Source of the DNA: an uncultured Eubacteriales bacterium
GTDB lineage: Bacteria > Bacillota > Clostridia > Christensenellales > UBA1242
Assembly (NCBI GenBank): GCA_949841245.1
Contig: CATKYT010000006.1
Coordinates: 1 to 45,492, forward strand
Direction of reading: 5' to 3'
DNA: 45,492 bases
This document shows, piece after piece, positions 34,809-43,995 of the stretch. The notes below the pieces were generated by a model. It worked only from the letters and a program-made list of their open reading frames with translations. It searched no databases and was not told the origin of the DNA. Made by a program: the position numbers and the translations under genes. Numbering within the stretch: the first letter of the stretch is position 1; every line of letters begins with the position of its first letter.

Positions 34809-35603
34809 ATGGAAAATGCAGTGGAATTAAACAAAATTGATGATACAGTTAAGGTGGAAGAAAGCAAAGATATGCTTTTATCTTCTGACGCTTACAGATT
34901 TAAATTGGACAACTTTGAAGGTCCATTAGATTTATTGTTGCATTTGATTAAAGAAGCCAAATTGGATATTACTACTGTCAGACTTGCTGACATTACCGAA
35001 CAATATTTGGAATATATGCAAGACATAAAAAATGTCGATATGGACAAGGCAAGTGAATTTATTACTGTGGCGGCAACACTTATTGAAATTAAATCAAAAA
35101 GTGTTTTGCCTGTTGAACAGGAAGAAGTGCCAGACGAAGATGATGATGAAGCATTGCTTTTACGCCGTTTGGAAGAATATAAATTGTTTAAAGAAACAGG
35201 TGCCAAACTTAAAGAAATTGAAGATATAAACAAACTTTATCGTGCACCTGGGAAAGAAACTGAAAAAGTCAAAGTTGTCATGAAGGATGTTGTGCTTGAC
35301 CAACTTTTGGATGCTTTTGCCAAACTTTTAACTCGTGAAGAAATTAAGAAAACTGTTCAGGATGAACAACCTAAGAAAATTGTTAAAGACAGATTTACTG
35401 TTGCTGAAAAAATAATTTCAATCAGAAATTATGCCAAAGAAAGAAAGCGTTTTGCGTTTGAAGATTTGTTTGGTGAAGACATGACCAAAAGCGAACTGAT
35501 TAATGTCTTTTTGGCACTTCTTGAACTTTTGAAATTGCAAACTGTGAAAGTCATTCAGGGTGGAACTTTTGGAAATATAACTATTGTGGCAAATGAGGTG
35601 TGA
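34809..35603 (+). CDS. scpA: Segregation and condensation protein A
   Basis: 264 residues. Kleisin of the bacterial SMC complex that compacts and separates chromosomes. N-terminal kleisin signature FKLDNFEGPLDLLLHLIKEAKLDI; a helical middle with an acidic stretch (EEVPDEDDDEA); a C-terminal winged helix that binds the SMC head. The start at 34809 is preferred to 34776 because the longer version begins inside the promoter. scpB begins 2 bases after its stop. Confidence 0.94.
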   Translation: MENAVELNKIDDTVKVEESKDMLLSSDAYRFKLDNFEGPLDLLLHLIKEAKLDITTVRLADITEQYLEYMQDIKNVDMDKASEFITVAATLIEIKSKSVLPVEQEEVPDEDDDEALLLRRLEEYKLFKETGAKLKEIEDINKLYRAPGKETEKVKVVMKDVVLDQLLDAFAKLLTREEIKKTVQDEQPKKIVKDRFTVAEKIISIRNYAKERKRFAFEDLFGEDMTKSELINVFLALLELLKLQTVKVIQGGTFGNITIVANEV

Positions 35604-35605
35604 TT

Positions 35606-36271
35606 ATGAATATTGAAAATAAAAATGAATTGAAAGAAATCATTTTATCTGTGTTGTTTGTTGCTGGCGAAGGCATTGAAAAATCTTTCATTTTGGAAAA
35701 AATAAACATTACAGAAAAAGAACTTGATAAAGTTATAAAGGAATTGCAAGAAGAATATTGTGGAGAAAAGGGAATTCACATCATAACTTTTAAAAACAAA
35801 ATTCAACTTGCTTCAAACCCTTTGTATGCTGAATATATAAGTGAAGTTTTAAATCCAATCAGAGAAAAAGCGTTGACCAGAGCAGCATTGGAAACTTTGG
35901 CAATTATTGCTTACAAACAACCAATTACAAAACTTGAAATTGAAGATATAAGACGAGTTAATTGTGACTATGCTGTGCAAATTTTGGTTGACCAAAACAT
36001 GATTGAAATTGTTGGCAGAAAAGATGCTGTTGGGAAACCACTTTTGTTTGGCACAACAGAAAACTTCTTAAAGAGATTTAATTTGCAAGATTTGGCAGAA
36101 CTTCCTGATTATGACGGGCTTTTGGAAAGAATTAAAATAATTGAAGATGGCGAGTCACAACAAAAAAGTGACAGCCTTTACAATGAGTTTAAATTGCCTG
36201 ATGAAGAAATTCCTGAATTTTTGCAAGGTGAAGTTGACATTCAAACTGTTGATGGTGGTGACATTGCTTAA
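35606..36271 (+). CDS. scpB: Segregation and condensation protein B
   Basis: 221 residues. Dimeric winged-helix partner of ScpA in the SMC complex. The motifs ALETLAIIAYKQPITKLEIEDIRRVN and GRKDAVGKPLLFGTTENFLKRFNL are typical. The ATG at 35606 is preferred to a GTG at 35600, with GAGG 6 bases upstream. The C-terminus adds about 25 polar residues. The unit ends in a terminator at 36270-36295. Confidence 0.95.
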   Translation: MNIENKNELKEIILSVLFVAGEGIEKSFILEKINITEKELDKVIKELQEEYCGEKGIHIITFKNKIQLASNPLYAEYISEVLNPIREKALTRAALETLAIIAYKQPITKLEIEDIRRVNCDYAVQILVDQNMIEIVGRKDAVGKPLLFGTTENFLKRFNLQDLAELPDYDGLLERIKIIEDGESQQKSDSLYNEFKLPDEEIPEFLQGEVDIQTVDGGDIA

Positions 36272-36296
36272 AAGAGAGTAAATCTCTCTTTTTTTG
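36270..36296 (+). terminator. Terminator after scpB
   Basis: AAAGAGAG-TAAAT-CTCTCTTT hairpin followed by T run. Confidence 0.88.
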
Positions 36297-36343
36297 TTTA
36301 AATTTGGCGTTTTATTGTTTTTATTGGTTGCATACATTATTAT

Positions 36344-36481
36344 GTGAACAAACAAAAATCTTACGGAAAAATTTATAAGCAAGTAAGTCTTAAACACAAG
36401 TTTTCAAAAGTGTTTATTTTTTCCACGCTTATAAGTTGTGTTTTGGGTGTTGCTGTTGTTCTTATTGGTGTGTTGCTATGA
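36344..36481 (+). CDS. 45-residue single-pass membrane peptide overlapping the M50 gene
   Basis: Starts with GTG, encodes 45 residues: a basic N-terminus (NKQKSYGKIYKQVSLKHKF) and one hydrophobic segment that runs to the C-terminus (VFIFSTLISCVLGVAVVLIGVLL). Its TGA overlaps the ATG of the M50 protease as ATGA, which argues for a real, coupled gene. No clear ribosome binding site precedes it; a TATTAT directly abuts the GTG. In Bacillus the M50 protease SpoIVFB is held inactive by membrane proteins encoded next to it (SpoIVFA); this peptide could be a small partner, but that is inference. Confidence 0.55.
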   Translation: MNKQKSYGKIYKQVSLKHKFSKVFIFSTLISCVLGVAVVLIGVLL

Positions 36482-37329
36482 AAAATTTTGCCGTTCATCC
36501 TGTTGGGGTCATTATTTGGATTTGGCTTTTAATTGTGCTTGGGCCTGTTGTGGCGTTGAGTTATTTTTTTGCCATTTTAATTCACGAGTTGGGACATTTC
36601 TGTGTGGCTAAGGTTTTGGGATATAAATTAACCAGATTTTCTGTTTCGCCTTATGGTGTTTCGCTGTCTTATTTGGACGAGCAGTTACAACGAAATGACG
36701 AACTTAAAATTGCTTTTGCTGGACCTTGTGCCAACTTTCTTTCTGTCATTGTGGTTTTGGGGCTTTGGTGGTGTTTTCCCAATTTTTATTTTTTAAGCCA
36801 CGATTTTGTTGTCATCAGCGTGATGCTGGCGCTTATGAATTTACTTCCTGCTTATCCACTTGATGGCGGAAGAATTTTTGTAGATTTGGCATCTTGTTTC
36901 TTTTCTGAAAAAATGGCAAAAAGAATAACTTTAATTCTAAATTTAATTTTATGTTGTGGATTTTTTTTGCTGTTTATTGTAATGTGCTTTATAAATTTTA
37001 ATCCAACTTATTTGTTGTTTTCTGTCTTTCTTTTGGCTGGTGTGTTGGATTTGAATTTTGAAACTAAGTTTGAAAAATTTAATGTTTTTAAGAAAGTTTA
37101 TAAAAATTTTTCTAAATTGAATTTGGTTTATGTCAATCCAGAAACCAAATTAAGTGAACTTATAGGCAAAATGCAAACATCTAAAAATTTGCTTTTTTGT
37201 GTAATTTTTGAAAGTGGAAAAGTTGTTAATTTAAGTGAAAAAATGCTTTTAGAATTATCTTTAAGATTTTCAATTGACACTAAACTTAAAAACATTTTTA
37301 CAACTAAATTAAGCATGCCATTAAATTAA
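36478..37329 (+). CDS. M50 (SpoIVFB-like) intramembrane metalloprotease
   Basis: 283 residues. Site-2-protease family, cleaving membrane-bound substrates within the bilayer. The zinc motif HELGH occurs in FFAILIHELGHFCVAKVLGYK (first histidine near residue 37), and the third ligand in LLPAYPLDGGRI near residue 130. About five to six hydrophobic segments are followed by a C-terminal domain of about 85 residues, in the place of the CBS domain of SpoIVFB, from VYVNPETKLSELIGKM on. The start at 36478 avoids the upstream peptide frame. M50 genes next to scpA-scpB are common in Clostridia. Confidence 0.88.
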   Translation: MKNFAVHPVGVIIWIWLLIVLGPVVALSYFFAILIHELGHFCVAKVLGYKLTRFSVSPYGVSLSYLDEQLQRNDELKIAFAGPCANFLSVIVVLGLWWCFPNFYFLSHDFVVISVMLALMNLLPAYPLDGGRIFVDLASCFFSEKMAKRITLILNLILCCGFFLLFIVMCFINFNPTYLLFSVFLLAGVLDLNFETKFEKFNVFKKVYKNFSKLNLVYVNPETKLSELIGKMQTSKNLLFCVIFESGKVVNLSEKMLLELSLRFSIDTKLKNIFTTKLSMPLN

Positions 37330-37330
37330 A

Positions 37331-37356
37331 AAAAACGCAAAATCGCGTTTTAATTT
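37331..37356. terminator. Bidirectional terminator
   Basis: AAAACGC-AAAATC-GCGTTTT hairpin between the convergent M50 gene and the 37350-37799 gene, partly overlapping the latter's stop. Confidence 0.75.
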
Positions 37357-37799
37357 TCTTTTAAAAATGGAAGTAATCTTTCCAGATTATTTCTTTCAAT
37401 TTCATAAAGTTTATCCAGAATTTCATCAAGTTCTGTGGAAACCCCTTTGTGGTCGTCTTTATCTTTAATGCAGGTCAACAACCCCATGAATGTTCCAAGC
37501 ATCATCATCTCGGCAATGTTTCTTGAACTTTTATCAAGCATCGTTCCCACATTGATGCTTGTCCAAAGACGGGCTTTTTCAATCCAGTTGTTGTCTTTTA
37601 AATCTTCTATGTCTTCTGCTTTTGAAAAATGTTCACATTCTTTGGCAAGACATGAATATTCATCTTGCTCGCGAGAAAGTTCGCTGATGAGATTGTTGTC
37701 TTCCACTTTTAAAATGATGTCTTCAATTGACTGTATTGCTGTGCGTGTGTTTTGATAAATAGCATTCAAATATTTCATTAATTCTTCTTTTTCTTCCAT
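37350..37799 (-). CDS. Helical protein of unknown function
   Basis: 149 residues, all helical and acidic, with the heptad-like pattern of a four-helix bundle. Features: MKYLNAIYQNTRTAIQSIEDI at the start, a conserved-looking middle DLKDNNWIEKARLWTSINVGTMLDKSSRNIAEMM, and a final helix ending ERLLPFLKEN. Similar proteins are, to my memory, common in Clostridia without a known role, and resemble ferritin-like bundles, but no metal-binding EXXH pairs are obvious. GAGGAG lies 6 bases before the ATG. It is a single gene on the minus strand. Confidence 0.7.
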   Translation of the reverse strand: MEEKEELMKYLNAIYQNTRTAIQSIEDIILKVEDNNLISELSREQDEYSCLAKECEHFSKAEDIEDLKDNNWIEKARLWTSINVGTMLDKSSRNIAEMMMLGTFMGLLTCIKDKDDHKGVSTELDEILDKLYEIERNNLERLLPFLKEN

Positions 37800-37904
37800 G
37801 TTTTTCTCCTCTTGTGTATTGTGTGTTGTCTTAGGCAGATTATACTTATTTATAAAAAAACACGAAAAAAATTATGTTTTTTGATAGTTTTTGTGTATTA
37901 AAAC

Positions 37905-39341
37905 ATGAATTTTACTAAAAATAGTGGCATGAGAACATCTACAAAAATTTTAATTATTGTAACTTTACTTTTGGTTGTGCCAAATGTTATTCTGACTCCA
38001 TATCTTATGAAAGGCATTGTGCCAACTAAGGATGGTTTTCAATTTTCATTTGATGTTTTGGCATGGGTGGCACTTGGTTTTCAAGTTTTAATCAACATAA
38101 CTATGGGAATTTTGTTTTTCAGATTTTTAAAATCCCAACGACTTACGAATGCCATTTTCTTTTCTGTTGTTCCGCTGACTTTGTTTTATGGTGTGTTTAT
38201 GGTTTACATTTCAGATGTGAAAAATAAAACTGACATGACATCTCAGGCAGTAAGGTCAACACTTAACATTGCCACAAACGAAAATGCATACAATAATTTG
38301 CTTTGGGCAGGTCTTGCGACGCTTGTTTATTTGATTGCTTTGTTTGTCATAATTTTATTTTCATGCAGACCGCTTTCTAAGGTGGAAAATATTACTCAAA
38401 AATTGGGCGATGGACGCATGAAATTTGAAGATTATAAAGTGGGTGGCGGAAAACAATTTAAACAGATTGAACATTCACTTAACAAGATTAATTATAATTA
38501 TAAAGAAAAAGAAAATAAAATTCGCTTGACTAATTTGGAAGCACAAAAATTTGTTCCTAAGGAGTTAATCAAATTTTTCGGTAAAAGCGGCGTGCATGAG
38601 TTGGAACTTGGAAATCAAATTAAAAAGAATGCTACGACTTTGTTGTGCAATTTAAAAAGTTCTGGTGGTCAGACTGTTTTAAGTTTGGAAGAAAATTTTA
38701 ATTATATAAATTCTTATTTTAAGGTGGTTACACCGCTTGTGAAAAGATATGATGGTTTCACTGACCGCAACACAAACGAAGGACTTTTCTGTGTGTTTGC
38801 AAAACCACAAGATGCCATTGAATGTGCTCATGCAATCTTGCGTGCCATTGATGTAAAAAACAAAAATCAGAAAGAACTTCCACCGATTGATGCAAGAATA
38901 AGCATAAACACAACTGATGTTACTTTTGCCATAGTGGGTGACGATGAAAGAAAAATTCCAAGCATAATTTCCAACGCTATTGAAACTTGTGTGAAGATTG
39001 AAGAAATCAATGACTACATTGGAACTAAGTTGTTGGTGTCAAAACAGGCAATTACAGAACTTCCACAAAATTTTGTTTTTGAGCATCGTTACACTGGAAC
39101 ACTTACCACAGACTTTGGTCAAGTGCCACTTTTTGAAGATTTCAGTTATCATTTAAAAAGCAAACGCGAAAAGATTAAGAAATTGAAAAATAAATTTGAA
39201 TCAGGTGTATGTGCTTACAACCAAAAAAATTATAAAGAAGCAAAAGAAATTTTTGAGTTTATTTTGAAATATATCCCTGATGACAAACCTTCATTTGTTT
39301 ATTTTAATAAGGCAGATGAAAAAATGAAAGAAGTCGCTTGA
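37905..39341 (+). CDS. Membrane receptor with degenerate class III cyclase domain
   Basis: 478 residues. About four membrane segments lie between residues 12 and 162, and a HAMP-like linker covers about residues 163-205 (CRPLSKVENITQKLGDGRM...). The cyclase homology domain follows (about residues 220-405): FVPKELIKFFGKSG, a strand TTLLCNLKSS, then EGLFCVFAKPQDAIECAHAILRAID, ARISINTTDVTFAIVGDDERK and AIETCVKIEEI. The strand carries N249 where the first metal-binding Asp should be, NTNE (289-292) replaces the GD of the second, and the NxxxR of the active site is absent. It should bind ligand or partner rather than make cAMP. A TPR-like tail (CAYNQKNYKEAKEIFEFIL) ends it. No Shine-Dalgarno sequence is seen. 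Confidence 0.78.
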   Translation: MNFTKNSGMRTSTKILIIVTLLLVVPNVILTPYLMKGIVPTKDGFQFSFDVLAWVALGFQVLINITMGILFFRFLKSQRLTNAIFFSVVPLTLFYGVFMVYISDVKNKTDMTSQAVRSTLNIATNENAYNNLLWAGLATLVYLIALFVIILFSCRPLSKVENITQKLGDGRMKFEDYKVGGGKQFKQIEHSLNKINYNYKEKENKIRLTNLEAQKFVPKELIKFFGKSGVHELELGNQIKKNATTLLCNLKSSGGQTVLSLEENFNYINSYFKVVTPLVKRYDGFTDRNTNEGLFCVFAKPQDAIECAHAILRAIDVKNKNQKELPPIDARISINTTDVTFAIVGDDERKIPSIISNAIETCVKIEEINDYIGTKLLVSKQAITELPQNFVFEHRYTGTLTTDFGQVPLFEDFSYHLKSKREKIKKLKNKFESGVCAYNQKNYKEAKEIFEFILKYIPDDKPSFVYFNKADEKMKEVA

Positions 39342-39361
39342 CAAAAAAGCGACTTTTATTT
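39333..39361 (+). terminator. Terminator overlapping the end of the cyclase-like gene
   Basis: GTCGCTT-GACAAAA-AAGCGAC then TTTTATTT; the left arm contains the last codons of the gene. Confidence 0.85.
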
Positions 39362-39373
39362 AAAATATAATTA

Positions 39374-41064
<1,691 letters not shown>

Positions 41065-41081
41065 AAAACAAACATTTCTAA

Positions 41082-41109
41082 TTGACTTTTTACTTGAAAA
41101 TATGATAAT
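41082..41109 (+). promoter_or_regulatory. tRNA-Ser promoter
   Basis: TTGACT at 41082-41087, a 16-base spacer and GATAAT at 41104-41109, giving a 5' leader of about 80 bases before the mature tRNA. Confidence 0.55.
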
Positions 41110-41125
41110 TTAAAGTGGAAAGAAA

Positions 41126-41188
41126 TGGAAAGCCATTAAAGGTAAGGGCTTTGGCAGTGACAGAGTTTAACACAGTTATGGCTTTCCA
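41126..41188 (+). ncRNA. Structured leader or small RNA before tRNA-Ser
   Basis: A perfect 11-base inverted repeat, TGGAAAGCCAT (41126-41136) and ATGGCTTTCCA (41178-41188), encloses 41 bases. GGCTTT within the enclosed part can pair with the left arm instead, so two exclusive folds are possible. It lies between promoter and tRNA in the same orientation. I do not recognise a family. Confidence 0.45.
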
Positions 41189-41194
41189 GTTTGT

Positions 41195-41284
41195 GCAGAG
41201 ATGTCCGAGTGGTTTAAGGTGCAGCCCTGGAAAGGCTGTGTGCGAGAAATTGCACCAAGAGTTCGAATCTCTTTCTCTGCGCCA
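41195..41284 (+). tRNA. tRNA-Ser (anticodon GGA)
   Basis: 90 bases with encoded CCA. The acceptor stem GCAGAGA pairs with TCTCTGC. The anticodon stem CAGCC/GGCTG carries the loop CTGGAAA with GGA at 41229-41231. The long variable arm (GTGC...GCAC) is a class II feature of serine tRNAs, and the T arm has TTCGAAT. Reads codons UCC and UCU. Confidence 0.96.
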
Positions 41285-41288
41285 AAAT

Positions 41289-41315
41289 GAAACATCCTTT
41301 TAGGATGTTTTTTAT
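41289..41315 (+). terminator. Terminator of tRNA-Ser
   Basis: AAACATCC-TTTT-AGGATGTTT hairpin followed by T run, 5 bases after the CCA end. Confidence 0.92.
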
Positions 41316-41350
41316 TTAAAAAAGGCTCTTTAAATCTGTTTGTTTTGTGT

Positions 41351-41637
41351 TATAATCAAACAGAGTGGTGTTATGAATTAAAAAGCATACAACAGTTTTA
41401 AAATTCAACCAAAACATACCTTATTGCAAAAAAATAAAGAAAATTTTGCTTAGGAAACAAGCCAAAGTAAAACTTAATTTCTCGTTATAAAACTTGCCGT
41501 GAAGAAGAAAGAAAAACCATTAAATATGAAATGATTTTAAGTGAAGAAAAATTTAAAAAACTTGCTGAAGAAGTGTTGGAACTTAAACAGAAAGTTAAAC
41601 ATTTAAGAAAAAATGCTTAGAGAAATCTAAGCATTTT
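41351..41637 (+). pseudogene. Decayed small gene or non-coding transcript with promoter-like box and terminator
   Basis: The 433 bases between tRNA-Ser and the gene at 41719 hold no intact gene. TATAAT (41351-41356) stands 16 bases before ATG 41373, but the frame meets TAA two codons on. Reading on in that frame gives KAYNSFKIQPKHTLL, then stops near 41451 and 41479-41481. A second frame gives SRYKTCREEERK and a helical end EEKFKKLAEEVLELKQ...RKNA, with TAG at 41618; its only ATG is at 41531 (29 residues). The stretch ends in a 12-bp terminator. This reads as a small gene broken by stops and a frameshift; a regulatory RNA is the alternative. Confidence 0.4.
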
Positions 41638-41641
41638 TTAT
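41610..41641 (+). terminator. Strong terminator closing the 41351-41637 unit
   Basis: AAAATGCTTAGA-GAAA-TCTAAGCATTTT, 12 perfect pairs with a GAAA loop and T run. Confidence 0.93.
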
Positions 41642-41653
41642 TTTGAATTATAT

Positions 41654-41681
41654 TTGAAATTTTGAAGTTTTATGCTATAAT
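41654..41681 (+). promoter_or_regulatory. Promoter of the 41719 gene
   Basis: TTGAAA at 41654-41659, a 16-base spacer and TATAAT at 41676-41681. Confidence 0.6.
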
Positions 41682-41718
41682 TATATTGAATAATTAATTA
41701 GATAAAAGGAAACATAAC

Positions 41719-42123
41719 ATGTTTAGTGAAGATAAAAAATGGTTTAAAACAATTTACAAATTATTTAAAAAAGGTAAACTTGAACAACCTTATTACAGTT
41801 TGTTTGATTATTATAAAGACATAACTTGCGAAAAGGAAAACTTGTTATGGAAAAAGGCAAGCATAAGTCATTATATTTATTTTAGACAAAAATGTTATAC
41901 AAAAGATTTAGATGAATTGAGTAATCAATTAAATCAAATTTTATTGCCTGCTTTAAAAGACAATTTTGAAAGTGCTCTTGAAAAATATAAAAAAGCAAAA
42001 GATTATTTTGATGCATACAACAATTTGGGTATGTTCCAAGAAGATGATTTTGCTGATGAAAATTCTGAAGATTTAAGAAAAGTTTTAATTGATTATGTCA
42101 GAGATTTAAAATTAAAAATGTGA
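41719..42123 (+). CDS. Small soluble helical protein, unknown
   Basis: 134 residues, not recognised. No membrane segment. Charged and aromatic helical sequence: KKWFKTIYKLFKKGKL, YYSLFDYYKDITCEKENLLW, then a long helix FESALEKYKKAKDYFDAYNNLGMF and an acidic link before a final basic helix. AAGGAA lies before the ATG, with a good promoter upstream and a 12-bp terminator downstream, so it forms its own unit. Confidence 0.68.
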   Translation: MFSEDKKWFKTIYKLFKKGKLEQPYYSLFDYYKDITCEKENLLWKKASISHYIYFRQKCYTKDLDELSNQLNQILLPALKDNFESALEKYKKAKDYFDAYNNLGMFQEDDFADENSEDLRKVLIDYVRDLKLKM

Positions 42124-42146
42124 GAAAAACTCTCACATTTTTTATT
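42114..42146. terminator. Bidirectional terminator
   Basis: AAAAATGTGAGA-AAAAC-TCTCACATTTTT, 12 perfect pairs between convergent genes. It overlaps the last codons on both sides. Confidence 0.92.
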
Positions 42147-43194
42147 TAAAAAATTGTTCATTGTAAAGCACCGATGGGTGATTAGGGCTGAATTCTTTTG
42201 CTTTTTGATGAAATTCTTTTGCTTTGCCAAAGTTTTTAGATTTATAATAAAGTCTTGTAAGTTCCAAAAGTGGAACTATGTTTTCATAGTCTGTTTGCAC
42301 AAATCCAGTTTTTTGTTTTTCTGTTTGAAGGGCAAATTTATACCAGAAAATTGCTTTTGTGGTGTCACCAGTAAGGTCATATAAATAACCAATTTTGCAA
42401 CACATTTCCGCAGTTGGAATGTGTTTTTTAATGCAGATAAACATTTTTTTAAGGGCAGTTTCATATTGTTTTTTAATGATTAAACAATCACATAAAATAA
42501 GATATGCTCCAAGATTATCTGGCGGAAATGTGTTTGGCATTTTTAAAAATTTATTCAAATTTTTAATGGCAGTGGTAATGTAATTGTTGTAAAACAGTTC
42601 GCGAGCATAATAATATTGTTCACGGGCGGAAAACTCTTTTCCTTGCTTTTTGGCATTTCGGTATAAATTTAGGTTGCGTTTAGGATTGGAATGTTTAATT
42701 TTTCTGTGTTCAATTTCTATGTCACAATATTCAATGTGTCCTTGTGGAACAATTACTTCATGGACAAAACCTTGCCAGAGAAAATTGTTTTTTCTTTTTA
42801 AAAGGCGTTCACGGTAATATGTTAAAATTGGGGTGTTTCTTGCATCAAATCCGCAGGAATATTTAAACATAAAAACATCTGCATCTATTCCTGAGTTTTT
42901 AAGCCGATTTATTTTGTTTATGTTCTCGATTGTGATTACATCATCTGCGTCCAGCCACATTTGATAGTCACATGTTGCTTTTGAAAAAGAATAATTGCGT
43001 GCTTTTGAAAAATCATTACACCAATCAAAATGAAAGACTTTGTTTGTAAATTTTTTCGCTGTTTCAACGCTTTCATCTGTTGAACCAGTGTCAACTATGA
43101 TGATTTCGTCTGCAAACTTTTTTGCACATTCCAAAATTCGAGCAAGAGTTTCTTGTTCGTTTTTAATTATCATACACACACTTATTGAAAACAT
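42142..43194 (-). CDS. Family 2 glycosyltransferase with C-terminal TPRs
   Basis: 350 residues. A GT-A domain at about residues 1-200 has SVCMIIKNEQETL, EIIIVDTGSTDES and the metal-binding WLDADD; FVHEVI completes the pattern seen in SunS-like and other GT2 enzymes with TPRs. The second half holds TPR-like helix pairs (AREQYYYARELFYNNYITTAIKNL, LYDLTGDTTKAIFWYKFAL, LTRLYYKSKNFGKAKEFHQKA). Acceptor and sugar cannot be named. AGAGG lies 6 bases before the ATG. It is a single minus-strand gene, with no polysaccharide cluster around it. Confidence 0.87.
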   Translation of the reverse strand: MFSISVCMIIKNEQETLARILECAKKFADEIIIVDTGSTDESVETAKKFTNKVFHFDWCNDFSKARNYSFSKATCDYQMWLDADDVITIENINKINRLKNSGIDADVFMFKYSCGFDARNTPILTYYRERLLKRKNNFLWQGFVHEVIVPQGHIEYCDIEIEHRKIKHSNPKRNLNLYRNAKKQGKEFSAREQYYYARELFYNNYITTAIKNLNKFLKMPNTFPPDNLGAYLILCDCLIIKKQYETALKKMFICIKKHIPTAEMCCKIGYLYDLTGDTTKAIFWYKFALQTEKQKTGFVQTDYENIVPLLELTRLYYKSKNFGKAKEFHQKAKEFSPNHPSVLYNEQFFK

Positions 43195-43289
43195 AAAAGA
43201 CCTCTTATTTTATATATTCTTGAATTTTAAATGTGTGAATTTTAATTAAAAGATTTTAAGTAAATTTTTGGTAAATTAATAAAATTTGT

Positions 43290-43317
43290 TTGAAAAATTT
43301 TTTATTTATGTTACAAT
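43290..43317 (+). promoter_or_regulatory. Promoter of the 43336 gene
   Basis: TTGAAA at 43290-43295, a 16-base spacer and TACAAT at 43312-43317. Confidence 0.55.
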
Positions 43318-43335
43318 TTTCCAGTAGGTAATTTT

Positions 43336-43986
43336 ATGAAGAAATTTAGTTTTAAAAGATTTAACGACAGGCGTAAAAAATTTTTAAAAGAAAATGCCAA
43401 TCAAAGTTTTCAAATTTTAAAGGGGAGCATTCCTGTAATGATTTCTGCACCGCATGGTGTTTCACAAGTCAGACTTGGTGCTTTTAAGTTTGCTGAACCA
43501 GGTTCTTTGGGGCTTGCTTTGGAAATTCAAGAACAAACCGATGCTCATCTTATTGCAAAAACTGAAAATCGAAATGATGACGCAAACTTTGATGATGTTT
43601 GTCCTTACAAAGAAGAATTAAAAAGATATATAAAGAAAAACAAAATTAAATATTTGTTTGACATTCATGGACTTGCCAAGAAAAGACCGATAGACATCAA
43701 TCTTGGTGTAAATTTTGGTGCTAATGTCAAACCAAATGAAAAATTGTTTGACTTCTTAAATCAGCGTTTAAATAAAAAAGGATTTGTTGTTTCAATTGAT
43801 CAACCTTTCTGTGGAAAATCAGGAACTGTAAGTGGTTACATTTCAAAAGAACTTGGAATTTGGACAATTCAATTTGAAGTTAATCACAAATATACAAATG
43901 AAGCAAAATATGTGACTTATTTAAAAGATTTGATTGATTGCTTAGTGCAAACTATTGAAATGTCAAAAAATAAAAAATTAATTTAA
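43336..43986 (+). CDS. N-formylglutamate amidohydrolase-like protein
   Basis: 216 residues. The fold family is suggested by VMISAPHGVSQVR (a metal-ligand His near residue 40), a middle YLFDIHGLAKKRPIDINLGV, and a late IQFEVNHKY. The family includes zinc hydrolases such as HutG, but no histidine-degradation genes lie nearby and the protein is shorter than HutG (about 260-270). Substrate therefore open; a peptidase or amidase role on cell components is possible. No strong ribosome binding site is seen (AGGTAA upstream). DegV follows 9 bases downstream. Confidence 0.65.
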   Translation: MKKFSFKRFNDRRKKFLKENANQSFQILKGSIPVMISAPHGVSQVRLGAFKFAEPGSLGLALEIQEQTDAHLIAKTENRNDDANFDDVCPYKEELKRYIKKNKIKYLFDIHGLAKKRPIDINLGVNFGANVKPNEKLFDFLNQRLNKKGFVVSIDQPFCGKSGTVSGYISKELGIWTIQFEVNHKYTNEAKYVTYLKDLIDCLVQTIEMSKNKKLI

Positions 43987-43995
43987 GGGTGGGTT

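Noticed and set aside
39366-39371. TATAAT as the promoter of the TM2-mnmA pair
   Set aside because: It is 2 bases from the ATG, so a normal start of transcription would fall inside the gene; no -35 at a proper distance.
41115-41303. 62-residue plus-strand frame
   Set aside because: Runs through the tRNA-Ser gene and its leader; chance frame.
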